Assembly: GCF_025567365.1 (NCBI RefSeq)
Contig: NZ_JAOQJG010000004.1
Location: 62,001 to 126,000, forward strand
From: Anaerostipes amylophilus
Lineage (GTDB): Bacteria > Bacillota > Clostridia > Lachnospirales > Lachnospiraceae
DNA: 64,000 nucleotides
Direction of reading: 5' to 3'
Shown: piece after piece, positions 27,195 through 36,443 of the stretch
How the letters are laid out: the number at the start of each line of letters is the position of its first letter
How positions within the stretch are numbered: position 1 is the stretch's first letter
Position numbers and translations under genes: made by a program
Notes under the pieces: model-generated
Database searches by the model: none
What the model was told of the DNA's origin: nothing
The model's input: only the letters and a program-made list of their open reading frames with translations

Positions 27195-28461
27195 GGAAAT
27201 GGGAGTCGAAGAGAAAGTCTTCGACTACGCACAAGAAGTAGAAAAAGGGTTAAAAGACCGTTTTGAAAAATTAGATGCGATCGCACAGTTAAATCAGATC
27301 AAGGTATTAAATGCGATGCAGAAACACCAGATCGCAGAGATGCATTTGGGTGGTACAACAGGATATGGATATAATGATTCTGGAAGAGAAGCAGTGGAAG
27401 CTTTGTATGCCGATGTTTTTGGAACAGAAGATGCACTTGTAAGACCACAGATCACATGTGGAACTCATGCATTAGGTCTGGCATTATCCGCAAATTTACG
27501 TCCAGGAGACGAAATTCTTGCTATTTCAGGAAAACCATATGATACACTAGAAGAAGTGATCGGAATCCGTGAATCCAAAGGATCCCTGAAAGAATATGGG
27601 ATTACATATGCACAGGTAGATCTGTTAGAAGATGGAAGTTTTGATTTTGAAGGAATCAAAGATGCGATCAATGACAAAACGAAACTGATTCATATCCAGA
27701 GATCCAAAGGATATGCTACAAGACCAACATTATCGGTTGATGTGATCGGGGAAGCGATCGCATTTGTAAAAGAGATCAACAAAGATCTGATCGTTATGGT
27801 TGATAACTGCTATGGTGAATTTGTGGAGGAAAAGGAACCATCAGAAGTTGGAGCCGATATGATTGTTGGTTCTCTGATCAAGAATCCGGGTGGGGGACTA
27901 GCACCAATCGGTGGTTATATCTGTGGAAGAAGTGACCTGATCGAACAGTGTGCATACAGACTTACAACACCGGGACTTGGAAAGGAAGTAGGAGCAAGTC
28001 TAGGGGTAAACCGTCAGTTTATCCAAGGGTTCTTTATGGCACCAACGGTTGTTAATGCAGCGGTTAAAGGAGCAATTTTTGCAGCAAACCTTTATGAGAA
28101 ATTAGGATTTAAAGTCATTCCAGATGGAAAAGAAGAACGCCATGATATCATTCAGGCAGTAGAATTTCATGATCCAGAGAAACTGGTTGCATTTTGTGAG
28201 GGAATTCAGAAAGCATCTCCGATTGACAGCCATGTAACGCCAATTCCATGGGATATGCCAGGATATGATAGTCAGGTCATTATGGCAGCAGGAACATTTG
28301 TATCTGGTGCATCCATTGAATTAAGTGCAGATGGACCGATGAAAGAACCATATGCGGTTTATTTCCAGGGAGGGCTTACTTACCCTCATGCAAAATACGG
28401 AATTATCATGTCACTACAGAGAATGGAAGAAAAAGGGTTAGTTGAAATTCCAGAAGTATAA
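27166..28461 (+). CDS. PLP-dependent 'aluminium resistance'/methionine gamma-lyase-like protein (YnbB family)
   Basis: 431 residues, fold type I PLP enzyme. Seen: HLGGTTGYGYNDSGREAVE, PQITCGTHALGLAL, DNCYGEFVEE, the probable PLP-lysine segment VGSLIKNPGGGLAPIGG, and HAKYGIIMSLQRM at the end. The family is often annotated as aluminium resistance or methionine gamma-lyase, but its reaction is not settled. Two ATG codons in a row (27166, 27169) are possible starts after AAAAGGGG. It overlaps miaA by 29 bases, so translation is probably coupled; this neighbourhood is common in Firmicutes. Confidence 0.88.
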   Translation: MMDQLKNYYKEMGVEEKVFDYAQEVEKGLKDRFEKLDAIAQLNQIKVLNAMQKHQIAEMHLGGTTGYGYNDSGREAVEALYADVFGTEDALVRPQITCGTHALGLALSANLRPGDEILAISGKPYDTLEEVIGIRESKGSLKEYGITYAQVDLLEDGSFDFEGIKDAINDKTKLIHIQRSKGYATRPTLSVDVIGEAIAFVKEINKDLIVMVDNCYGEFVEEKEPSEVGADMIVGSLIKNPGGGLAPIGGYICGRSDLIEQCAYRLTTPGLGKEVGASLGVNRQFIQGFFMAPTVVNAAVKGAIFAANLYEKLGFKVIPDGKEERHDIIQAVEFHDPEKLVAFCEGIQKASPIDSHVTPIPWDMPGYDSQVIMAAGTFVSGASIELSADGPMKEPYAVYFQGGLTYPHAKYGIIMSLQRMEEKGLVEIPEV

Positions 28462-28500
28462 GAAATAAGAAAAATTTAAGGAAAACAACGGTTTGATTTC

Positions 28501-28529
28501 TATACATAAAAGAAAAGTTATGATAAAAT
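28501..28529 (+). promoter_or_regulatory. Possible extended -10 promoter before radC
   Basis: TATACA (28501-28506), 17 bases, TGA-TAAAAT (-10 at 28524-28529). The -35 is weak; the extended -10 is good. It lies about 55 bases before radC. Confidence 0.5.
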
Positions 28530-28585
28530 TTATAAATGGGAAATGTTTTTGATCTTTGGGATTTTTTCGGTAGAAAGGATCAGAT

Positions 28586-29284
28586 ATGGAGAAAAAACAT
28601 CAGACATTAAAGGAATTACCAATTTCAGAAAGACCCTATGAAAAGTGTGAAAAAAGTGGAGTAGAGGCTTTGTCAGATGCAGAATTGCTGGCAGTAGTCT
28701 TAAGAAGTGGAACGAAAGATCTGACAGTGGTGGATCTTTCTAAGCAGATTTTATCAATGAATCCTTTTTATGAAGGGCTTCTTGGAATCTGTCACACTTC
28801 CAGAGAAGAATTACAAAAGATACCTGGAATCGGGAAAGTAAAAGCAATGCAGATTTTATGCATTGCTGAATTATCCAAACGATTAGCACAGGCAAAAGTA
28901 GAAGATAAGATAAGTTTTCATGATCCGTCATCGATTGCAGATTATTATATGGAACAGATGCGGCATTTAAACAGGGAAGAGATGATTTTAATCTTTTTTA
29001 ATGGGAAAAATAAAGTTATCAAAGAACTTAAAGTTTCTGTAGGAACGGTAAATCAGACAGTGGCTTCGCCAAGAGAACTATTTCTTGAGGCATTGCGGTG
29101 TGAAGCGGTATCAGTTCTAATGATCCATAATCATCCATCGGGTGATCCAACACCAAGCAGGCAGGATATTCTCACAACAAAGCGCATGAAAGAAGCAGGA
29201 GAGTTTCTTGGAATACCACTGTGTGACCATATTATCATTGGAGACAGAACATATATAAGTTTTCGGGAAGAACACATGATATAA
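28586..29284 (+). CDS. radC: RadC/DUF2466 JAMM-domain protein
   Basis: 232 residues: an N-terminal helix-hairpin-helix part (REELQKIPGIGKVKAMQI) and a JAMM metalloprotease-like domain with HNHPSGDPTPS and a following Asp. Named radC for a supposed repair role that was later withdrawn; the actual function is unclear. The gene just precedes mreB, a very common arrangement in bacteria. Confidence 0.92.
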   Translation: MEKKHQTLKELPISERPYEKCEKSGVEALSDAELLAVVLRSGTKDLTVVDLSKQILSMNPFYEGLLGICHTSREELQKIPGIGKVKAMQILCIAELSKRLAQAKVEDKISFHDPSSIADYYMEQMRHLNREEMILIFFNGKNKVIKELKVSVGTVNQTVASPRELFLEALRCEAVSVLMIHNHPSGDPTPSRQDILTTKRMKEAGEFLGIPLCDHIIIGDRTYISFREEHMI

Positions 29285-29295
29285 GGAGCAGAAAT

Positions 29296-30252
29296 ATGAA
29301 AACGACACAGTTAGGAATTGAACTAGGAAGCAGACATTTAAGAATTGCTGCAACAAAGAAGAAAGAATTTTTAAAGATTAAGAATATGATTGCTTTTGAT
29401 GAAGATGATAAAGTCAAAGCAATCGGAGATGAAGCATTTGATATGTATGAGAAACAGCCATATAGTGTGAGGGTTATAAAACCTATGGAACATGGGGTTA
29501 TTTCAGATTACACAAATATGAGGTATTTATTAGGAACAGTGCTTGATAGATACTTTAAGAGAGTACACAAGCCAGAGCTGGTGATAGCTGTACCTGTGGA
29601 TATTACAAATGTAGAGAAGAGAGCATTTGATGATCTTGCATGGGAAGCCGCAGGAAAGGTAAAGGATATCAAACTGATAGAGAAACCAATTCTTGCAGCG
29701 ATTGGAAGCGGAATTGATGTAGAAGCCCCATGTGGTAATATGATCATTGATATCGGGGCGGGTACAACAGAAATTTCTGTGATTTCCTTAGGCGGAATTG
29801 TAGAAAGCAGATTACTGCCATATGGTGGGGATCAGATCGATGAGTGGATCAAAGATTATGTAAAGAAGAATTACAAATTAGAGATCGGTATGAAGAATGC
29901 AAGACGATTAAAGATGGCATATGCCGAGAATGAGACGCAGCAGGATATTTCTGTAAAAGGAAGAGATATTGTAAGTGGACTTCCAAAAGAAGTAAAGATT
30001 CCGGCAGCAATTGTGGAAGAGAAAGCAAGAGATCAGATTCGAGAGATCTGTATGCAGGCAAAAGCGGTACTGGAGGTTGTCACTCCGGAACTTGCGACTG
30101 ATATTGTGAATGAAGGAATCTATATATCTGGAGGAGCTTGTGGATTTACAAAGACAGAAGAATGGATCAAAGAAGAACTGAAGGTAACGGTTCATATCAA
30201 ACCAGAACCACAAGATCATGTAATTTTAGGAATGCAGTCATATTTAAAATAA
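29296..30252 (+). CDS. mreB: Rod-shape actin homologue MreB/Mbl
   Basis: 318 residues, slightly shorter than the usual 330-345. Actin-fold signatures: LGIELGSRHLRIA (phosphate 1; canonical MreB has a D-G-T in the first loop, here LGSRH), VIAVPVDITNVEKRA, MIIDIGAGTTEISVISLGG (phosphate 2) and GIYISGGACGFTKTEEW (adenosine). It guides the elongation machinery along the membrane. First gene of the mre-mrd-min run, 11 bases after radC. Confidence 0.92.
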   Translation: MKTTQLGIELGSRHLRIAATKKKEFLKIKNMIAFDEDDKVKAIGDEAFDMYEKQPYSVRVIKPMEHGVISDYTNMRYLLGTVLDRYFKRVHKPELVIAVPVDITNVEKRAFDDLAWEAAGKVKDIKLIEKPILAAIGSGIDVEAPCGNMIIDIGAGTTEISVISLGGIVESRLLPYGGDQIDEWIKDYVKKNYKLEIGMKNARRLKMAYAENETQQDISVKGRDIVSGLPKEVKIPAAIVEEKARDQIREICMQAKAVLEVVTPELATDIVNEGIYISGGACGFTKTEEWIKEELKVTVHIKPEPQDHVILGMQSYLK

Positions 30253-30279
30253 AGTAAATGATGAAATGAGGACAGATGT

Positions 30280-31146
30280 ATGAAATTGCAAAAGAAAAAA
30301 TTTAATTCAAATCATCTGCTGGCAATCTTTATCGTTATATGTGGATTGTTAGCAGGGATTAGTGTTTTTGCAGGAGGGGTGCTCTCACCGGTAAAGAATG
30401 TATTCTTTACGGTTTTATCACCGATGCAGGAAGGCACTAATTCCATCGGAAATTTTGTTTTTTCATGGAATGAGAAGGCAAAAAGCAAGAAAGCACTGAA
30501 AGCAGAGAATGAGAAGCTTCAGGAGAAAGTTGATGCATTAAAGATGCAGAATCGTGTGCTTGAACAGAATCAGGTAGAATTAGAACGACTTCAGGATCTG
30601 CTGAAATTGAAGAAAAAATACAAAAAATATCATACAGTCGGAGCTAGAGTTATCAGTAAAGGATCAGGAAACTGGTTTGATATATTTATGATCGACAAAG
30701 GAAGCAAAGATGGCCTCAAAAAAGATATGAATGTTATTGCAGGAAATGGTCTGGTAGGAATCGTTTATGATGTATCTGCACATACAGCAAAAGTGCGAAC
30801 GATCATCAATGACACAAGCATGGTCAGTGCAATGTTCTTAAAGACGAATGATTCTTGCATTGTAAATGGAAGTCTTGATACAATGGAAGACGGATATCTG
30901 GAAGTTGTATATATCAGTAAGGATGCGAAAGTTAAGAACGGAGATGAGTTGGTAACATCTTATGTAAGTTCTAAATTTAATGAAGGAATCACGATTGGAA
31001 AGGTATCCGATATCAAGCTTGATTCTACAAAACTTACAAAGACAGCTAAGGTTACACCGATCGTTGACTTTAAGCATTTAAAAGAAGTATTAGTTATCAC
31101 AGATCTTAAGAAAACAGAGAACCTCGATACAGGAACTAAGGAATAG
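30280..31146 (+). CDS. mreC: Cell shape protein MreC
   Basis: 288 residues: one N-terminal membrane segment (HLLAIFIVICGLLAGISVFAG), a coiled coil around residues 65-110 (KKALKAENEKLQEKVDALK), then the beta-barrel MreC domain with VISKGSGNWFDIFMIDKGSKDG and GLVGIV. It links MreB to periplasm-side PBPs in the elongasome. It sits between mreB and mreD in the standard order. Confidence 0.94.
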   Translation: MKLQKKKFNSNHLLAIFIVICGLLAGISVFAGGVLSPVKNVFFTVLSPMQEGTNSIGNFVFSWNEKAKSKKALKAENEKLQEKVDALKMQNRVLEQNQVELERLQDLLKLKKKYKKYHTVGARVISKGSGNWFDIFMIDKGSKDGLKKDMNVIAGNGLVGIVYDVSAHTAKVRTIINDTSMVSAMFLKTNDSCIVNGSLDTMEDGYLEVVYISKDAKVKNGDELVTSYVSSKFNEGITIGKVSDIKLDSTKLTKTAKVTPIVDFKHLKEVLVITDLKKTENLDTGTKE

Positions 31147-31157
31147 CAGGTGAAGAT

Positions 31158-31673
31158 ATGAAGATTAAGAGAATTTTGTTTTATGTAATATCTGTACTTG
31201 TTTGCTTTCTATTGCAGACATCAGTGTTTGAGTTTTTAAAACTTGCAGATGTTATGCCGAATATCTTACTGATCTTAACAGTTACAATAGCATTTATCAG
31301 AGGAAAGAAAGCAGGGATCGTGGTAGGGTTTGTCTGTGGGTTGTTGATTGATATTTTTTCAGGAAGTGTGCTAGGGCAATATGCATTTGTATATCTCATG
31401 TTTGGATATGTAAATGGATGGTTTCATGCATATTTTTATGAAGATGATATTTTACTTCCAATCGGCCTTTTGACAGCAAATTCTCTTGTATACAGCTTTG
31501 TGATCTTTTTCTTCTTTTTTGCATTAAGAGGAAGACTTCAGTTCTTTTCTTATTTGTTTAAAGTAATGATTCCAGAGGCTGTTTATACAGGAATCACAGC
31601 ATTGATCATTTATAAGATATTGTTGGAAGTAGATATTAGGATCAGAGATGGTGAAAAAAGGAGTATGTTCTAG
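31158..31673 (+). CDS. mreD: Cell shape protein MreD
   Basis: 171 residues with about five membrane segments and the family region PNILLILTVTIAFIRGKKAG followed by GFVCGLLIDIFSGSVLGQYAF. Partner of MreC in the elongasome. Its stop codon shares a base with the GTG start of the PBP2 gene. Confidence 0.93.
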   Translation: MKIKRILFYVISVLVCFLLQTSVFEFLKLADVMPNILLILTVTIAFIRGKKAGIVVGFVCGLLIDIFSGSVLGQYAFVYLMFGYVNGWFHAYFYEDDILLPIGLLTANSLVYSFVIFFFFFALRGRLQFFSYLFKVMIPEAVYTGITALIIYKILLEVDIRIRDGEKRSMF

Positions 31674-34588
31674 TGTTACGAAAAATTTACGATAAAGCAG
31701 AAAAATTATTAGCAAACAGACTGCTTGCACTGATCGTACTGATCGCAGTACTTTATTGTGTTTTGATCGGAAGGGTATTTGTGCTTCAGATCGTGGAAGG
31801 ACAGTCTCATAGGCAGGATTTTACATACAAAGTACAAAAGACAGTCAAGACATCAGGTACACGAGGAAATATTTATGATGTCAATGGAAAATTATTAGCA
31901 TATAATAAGTTGGTTTACACTGTAAATTTCCAAAATGACAGTGCATTCCAGACACTTGCTAAGCAAAATGGGACATCAGAGAGTTATGAGAAGAATGAAG
32001 TAATCTACAAAGTAATTAAGATTCTTGAACGTAATGGAGATTCATTTATCAATGATATTCCAATTGAATATACAGGAAGCGGTAAACTAAGATTTACAGA
32101 GACAGGATCAAGACTTAAGAAATTTAAGAGAGATGTTTTTGGAATCGGAAGTGATACTTCTGATCTTTCACAGTCAGAGAAGGAATTAAGAAACAAACAG
32201 CTTAATGCGACAGCAGAAGAAGTCTTTCAGTATTTAAGAGATGGAACGATGGGATCATCAGGAACTGGAAAGATGTTTGATATTGATAAAAAATATTCCA
32301 AAGAAGATGCATTAAAGATCATGTCAGTAAGATACAGTGCATTTTTGAGTAGATATTCACAGTATATGAAGGTTACGATCGCAAATGAGATCAATAGCAA
32401 GAGTATTGCGGAGATCAAAGAAAGAAGTTCAGAACTTCCAGGAATCGATATTGATACAAAGTCTATTCGTGTATATAATAAAAGCGAGGCAATGGCTCAT
32501 ATTATTGGATACACAGGAACAGTCAACACAGACGAATTAGAAACTTATAACAAAGGTAAAAAAGAAGAAGATAAAGATTACTATTCCAGTGATGAAACAG
32601 TTGGAAAAGCAGGTATAGAAAAACAGTTTGAGAAGTATCTGCACGGAGACAGCGGAAGCAAGACATTAGTTGTCAATAATGTGGGAAAAATCGTAGAAAC
32701 TACGAAGACAGTGAAATCCGGGACAGGAAATAATATTACATTATCTATAGACAGTGATCTGCAGGAATATGTATATAATCTTCTTGAGAAAAAGATCGCA
32801 GGAATCGTATTATCCAAACTCACAAGTTCTGACAGTGCAGGAAATGACCGTGAGAATATTATGATACCGATCAAGAAAGTATATTATTCATTTATTGGAA
32901 ATAGTGTGATCGATCTTGAGGATCTGAATGGTAATGATGCAACATCTTACGAAAAGAAGATGTACAAAAAGATTCAGAGGCTTGAAGATGCCGCGATCAA
33001 AACATCAAAGAATCTGGTATTGAATGAAAAGAAAGCTTATAAGGATGAAAGTGATGAGAAACAGGCATATTCATCTTATGTATATAGTTTGTTATCAAGT
33101 AAGAAGATTCTCTTAAGCAGCTCTATTGATACGACAGATAAAACATACCAGAGATGGAAAAATGAGAAAATCAGTTTAAGCGAATTCTTAAGATATGCGG
33201 TGAATAAAGAATGGATAGATATTTCATCTTTGAATATCAACAGTAAGTATAATGATACAGAAGAGATCATGAAAGCACTGGCAGCATATGTTGAAGATGC
33301 ATTGATTGAGGCAGATGATTTCGATATGACGGTTTGTGAACAGAGTATCATGAAGGGTAAATTAAGTGGAAGAGAAGTATGTCTTCTGCTTTATGAACAG
33401 GGAGTCCTTAAGAAGAAAGGCGACAGTGATTATTCTGCCTTGAAATCTGGATCTTTAAACAGTTATGATTTTATCCGTAAGAAATTAAAAAGTTTGCAGA
33501 TCACACCGGCACAGCTTGGAATGGATCCATGTTCTGGCTCTGTTGTTATTACAGACTCTAAGACTGGAAAGGTAAAAGCATTGGTAAGTTATCCAGGATA
33601 TGATAGTAATCGTTTATCAAATGGAACAGATTCCGGATATTACAGACAGCTGGCTAATTCAGCATCAACGCCATTATATGACCAGGCATTAAAACACAAA
33701 ACAGCACCAGGATCTACATTTAAACCATTATCAGCACTATCAGGTCTGAATGAAAAAGTTATTACAACGAGCACGGTGATCAACTGTACAGGTTTGTATG
33801 ATAAGATCACGCCACCAGCAAAATGCTGGAAGTATCCGGATCGTCATGGACCAAGAACTGTATCTACAGCGATAGAAGCATCTTGTAATTATTTCTTTTA
33901 TGAAGTAGGATATAGATTAGGAAACAAATCAGGTTCATACAGCAGTAAGGAAGGATTAAAATATCTGGAAAAATACGCAACAGATCTTGGACTGAATAAG
34001 AAGTCTGGAATTGAACTTGATGAGTCATCTCCACAGGTTTCTGATGAGACTTCTGTACGTTCTGCCATTGGACAGGGACGTAACAGTTTCACACCAAGTC
34101 AGATTTCTAATTATGTGACAACGTTATCAAACAGAGGTACAGTATATAATCTTAGTATCATGGATAAGATCACAGACGATAATGGAAAGACGATTAAGAA
34201 GTATGGTGTCAAGAAAGTCAGACAGCTCCATTATGATACGAAGTACTGGAATGCGGTACAGACAGGAATGAGAGGTGTAGTGAATGGAAATGACAGTTCT
34301 GTAAGTAGTATTTTCAAAGGAATGAAAGTAAAGGTTGCAGGAAAGACTGGTACTGCACAGGAGAATAAGAAACGTCCAAACCATGCACTGTTTATTTCTT
34401 ATGGACCATATGAGAAACCAGAGATCACGACGACAGTAGTTATTCCGTTTGGATATACTTCATCCAATGCTGCATCTACGGCAAAGGATATTTATGAGTA
34501 TTATTTTGCAAATGATAAGACAAAGGCGAAGATGGAGAAGAATAATAAATCAGTCACAGAAACCAATGTAGGTACTGCGGGAGACTAA
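31673..34588 (+). CDS. mrdA: Penicillin-binding protein 2 (elongation transpeptidase), enlarged
   Basis: 971 residues against about 600-720 for typical class B PBP2. Seen: one membrane segment near residues 15-37, pedestal domain (TSGTRGNIYDVNGKLLAYN), and transpeptidase motifs SxxK in PGSTFKPLSALSG, SCN in IEASCNYFFYEVG, and KTG in VAGKTGTAQENK. About 230 residues (bases near 32820-33510), Lys/Ser/Asp-rich, lie between the IDSDLQEYV segment and CSGSVVITDSKTGKV. They have no counterpart in short PBP2s. GTG start after AAAGGAG, overlapping the mreD stop. Crosslinks peptidoglycan with RodA. Confidence 0.92.
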   Translation: MLRKIYDKAEKLLANRLLALIVLIAVLYCVLIGRVFVLQIVEGQSHRQDFTYKVQKTVKTSGTRGNIYDVNGKLLAYNKLVYTVNFQNDSAFQTLAKQNGTSESYEKNEVIYKVIKILERNGDSFINDIPIEYTGSGKLRFTETGSRLKKFKRDVFGIGSDTSDLSQSEKELRNKQLNATAEEVFQYLRDGTMGSSGTGKMFDIDKKYSKEDALKIMSVRYSAFLSRYSQYMKVTIANEINSKSIAEIKERSSELPGIDIDTKSIRVYNKSEAMAHIIGYTGTVNTDELETYNKGKKEEDKDYYSSDETVGKAGIEKQFEKYLHGDSGSKTLVVNNVGKIVETTKTVKSGTGNNITLSIDSDLQEYVYNLLEKKIAGIVLSKLTSSDSAGNDRENIMIPIKKVYYSFIGNSVIDLEDLNGNDATSYEKKMYKKIQRLEDAAIKTSKNLVLNEKKAYKDESDEKQAYSSYVYSLLSSKKILLSSSIDTTDKTYQRWKNEKISLSEFLRYAVNKEWIDISSLNINSKYNDTEEIMKALAAYVEDALIEADDFDMTVCEQSIMKGKLSGREVCLLLYEQGVLKKKGDSDYSALKSGSLNSYDFIRKKLKSLQITPAQLGMDPCSGSVVITDSKTGKVKALVSYPGYDSNRLSNGTDSGYYRQLANSASTPLYDQALKHKTAPGSTFKPLSALSGLNEKVITTSTVINCTGLYDKITPPAKCWKYPDRHGPRTVSTAIEASCNYFFYEVGYRLGNKSGSYSSKEGLKYLEKYATDLGLNKKSGIELDESSPQVSDETSVRSAIGQGRNSFTPSQISNYVTTLSNRGTVYNLSIMDKITDDNGKTIKKYGVKKVRQLHYDTKYWNAVQTGMRGVVNGNDSSVSSIFKGMKVKVAGKTGTAQENKKRPNHALFISYGPYEKPEITTTVVIPFGYTSSNAASTAKDIYEYYFANDKTKAKMEKNNKSVTETNVGTAGD

Positions 34589-34608
34589 GAAAAGAAGAGA
34601 GGAATCGT

Positions 34609-35349
34609 ATGAATCATCCGGTATTGTTAAAAGGAAACAGCATTGGGCTTACCATGGTGCTTGATCCTGAGATGAAGTTTGAACAGCTCAAAGCTGCTAT
34701 TTGTGAGAAGTTTATACAGGCAAAAGATTTCTTTAACGGACAGACCCAGATCGCATTGAAGATCGAAGGTCGGAAACTCACATCCCAACAGCTTGAAGAA
34801 GTTTTAGGGATTATTGCCGAAAAGACAACATTGACGATCGCATATGTCATAGAAGATGATAAGATCATGGAGACATCATTTAAAGAGGCATTAAAGAAAC
34901 TTGAGGAGAAGGAACAGAAAAGATCGCAATCTCTGATCGATGAGAGAAGAAAGGGAGATGGACAGTTTTACCGAGGAACCTTAAGGTCTGGACAGAGTCT
35001 TGAATCTGATGGAAGTGTTGTTGTTGTCGGAGATGTTAATCCTGGAGCATCAGTCAGCGCGAAAGGAAATGTTGTTGTTCTTGGTTGTGCTAAGGGATAT
35101 CTAAGTGCAGGAAGCGGTGGAGATGATCATGCATTTGTTGCGGCATTGGACATGCAGCCCATGCAGATACGCATTGGAAAGCATATAGCAAGAAGTGCAG
35201 ATGGAGAACCGGAGAAGAAGAAAAAATTCTTTGGAAGATCCAAGAACAGTGATAATCAACCGATGGAAGCACAGATTGCATTTGTTGAAGAAGGAAATAT
35301 TTATATCGAGCCCATATCAAAAGCGCTCTTAAATGAAATCATAGTATAG
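34609..35349 (+). CDS. minC: Septum site-determining protein MinC
   Basis: 246 residues; FtsZ inhibitor brought to the poles by MinD. Seen: an N-terminal FtsZ-binding domain, a charged linker (KKLEEKEQKRSQSLIDERR), and the C-terminal beta-helix (YRGTLRSGQSLESDGSVVVVGDVNPGASV cut by GNVVVLGCAKG). SD AGAGGA before ATG. Starts the minCDE block directly after the PBP2 gene. Confidence 0.94.
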   Translation: MNHPVLLKGNSIGLTMVLDPEMKFEQLKAAICEKFIQAKDFFNGQTQIALKIEGRKLTSQQLEEVLGIIAEKTTLTIAYVIEDDKIMETSFKEALKKLEEKEQKRSQSLIDERRKGDGQFYRGTLRSGQSLESDGSVVVVGDVNPGASVSAKGNVVVLGCAKGYLSAGSGGDDHAFVAALDMQPMQIRIGKHIARSADGEPEKKKKFFGRSKNSDNQPMEAQIAFVEEGNIYIEPISKALLNEIIV

Positions 35350-35367
35350 TGAATGGAGGAAAATAAA

Positions 35368-36153
35368 ATGAGTGAAGTTATTGTAATCACATCTGGAAAA
35401 GGTGGCGTTGGAAAGACAACAACCACTGCCAATGTGGGAACAGGATTAGCGAAGGAAGGAAAGAAAGTTGTATTGATTGATACAGATATCGGACTTCGTA
35501 ATCTGGATGTTGTCATGGGGCTTGAAAATAGGATCGTATATAATTTGGTTGATGTTGTGGAAGGAAATTGCAGAATTAAGCAGGCAATGATCAAAGATAA
35601 GAAATATCCAAACCTTTTCTTATTACCATCTGCTCAGACAAGAGATAAGACATCTGTAACACCAGAACAGATGGCAAAACTTGTAGAGGAATTAAAAGAT
35701 GAATTTGATTATATCATTCTAGACTGCCCGGCTGGAATCGAGCAGGGATTTAAGAATGCGATCGCTGCAGCTGACAGAGCATTGATCGTTACAACTCCGG
35801 AGGTATCCGCAATCCGTGATGCAGACCGTATCATTGGTTTATTAGAGGCAAATGACATACATAAGATTGATCTTGTGATCAACAGAATTCGTATGGATAT
35901 GGTAGAAAGAGGAGATATGCTCTCAAAAGACGATGTGCTTGATATTCTTGCAGTTGACCTGATCGGAATCGTTCCAGATGATGAGAATATCGTTATTTCC
36001 ACAAACCAGGGAGAGCCGCTGGTTGGAAGCGATACACCAGCAGGAAAAGCTTATAAAAATATTTGTGACCGCGTGATGGGCAAAGAAGTCCCATTTATGG
36101 AAATTACAGGACCAACTTTCTTCCAGAGACTTGCACATGTATTTAAAAAGTAG
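35368..36153 (+). CDS. minD: Septum site-determining ATPase MinD
   Basis: 261 residues, deviant Walker A ATPase: SEVIVITSGKGGVGKTTTTAN, DTDIGLRNLDVVMGLENR, DCPAGIEQGF, and a C-terminal amphipathic membrane helix (FFQRLAHVFKK). Positions MinC on the membrane. The start at 35368 is chosen because GGAGG lies 8 bases upstream; an in-frame ATG five codons earlier overlaps that SD. Confidence 0.97.
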   Translation: MSEVIVITSGKGGVGKTTTTANVGTGLAKEGKKVVLIDTDIGLRNLDVVMGLENRIVYNLVDVVEGNCRIKQAMIKDKKYPNLFLLPSAQTRDKTSVTPEQMAKLVEELKDEFDYIILDCPAGIEQGFKNAIAAADRALIVTTPEVSAIRDADRIIGLLEANDIHKIDLVINRIRMDMVERGDMLSKDDVLDILAVDLIGIVPDDENIVISTNQGEPLVGSDTPAGKAYKNICDRVMGKEVPFMEITGPTFFQRLAHVFKK

Positions 36154-36167
36154 AGGGGAGATAAAAG

Positions 36168-36428
36168 ATGGGTTTTTTTGATAATTTTTTTAAGAAAAAG
36201 AGTTCAGGAGAAGTAGCAAAGGACCGTTTGAAATTGCTGCTTGTTTCAGATCGGTCAAATTGCTCTCCTGAGACGATGGAACTGATCAAAAATGACATCA
36301 TTAAGGTAATCTCCAAATATATGGAGATCGACCCGGACGGATTGGACATTCAGATTACACAAAACAGCGAAGAATCCGAAGGACCGGCATTATATGCCAA
36401 TATTCCGATTCGCGAGCTTAGAAAATAA
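36168..36428 (+). CDS. minE: Cell division topological specificity factor MinE
   Basis: 86 residues: N-terminal membrane/MinD-binding part (MGFFDNFFKKKSSGEVAKDRLKLLL) and an anti-MinCD dimerisation domain (IIKVISKYMEIDPDGLDI). Stimulates MinD ATPase to drive Min oscillation. A full MinCDE set next to DivIVA (encoded at 43353) shows that both Min-positioning systems occur here. Confidence 0.94.
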   Translation: MGFFDNFFKKKSSGEVAKDRLKLLLVSDRSNCSPETMELIKNDIIKVISKYMEIDPDGLDIQITQNSEESEGPALYANIPIRELRK

Positions 36429-36443
36429 CATTGGAGAAAGAAC

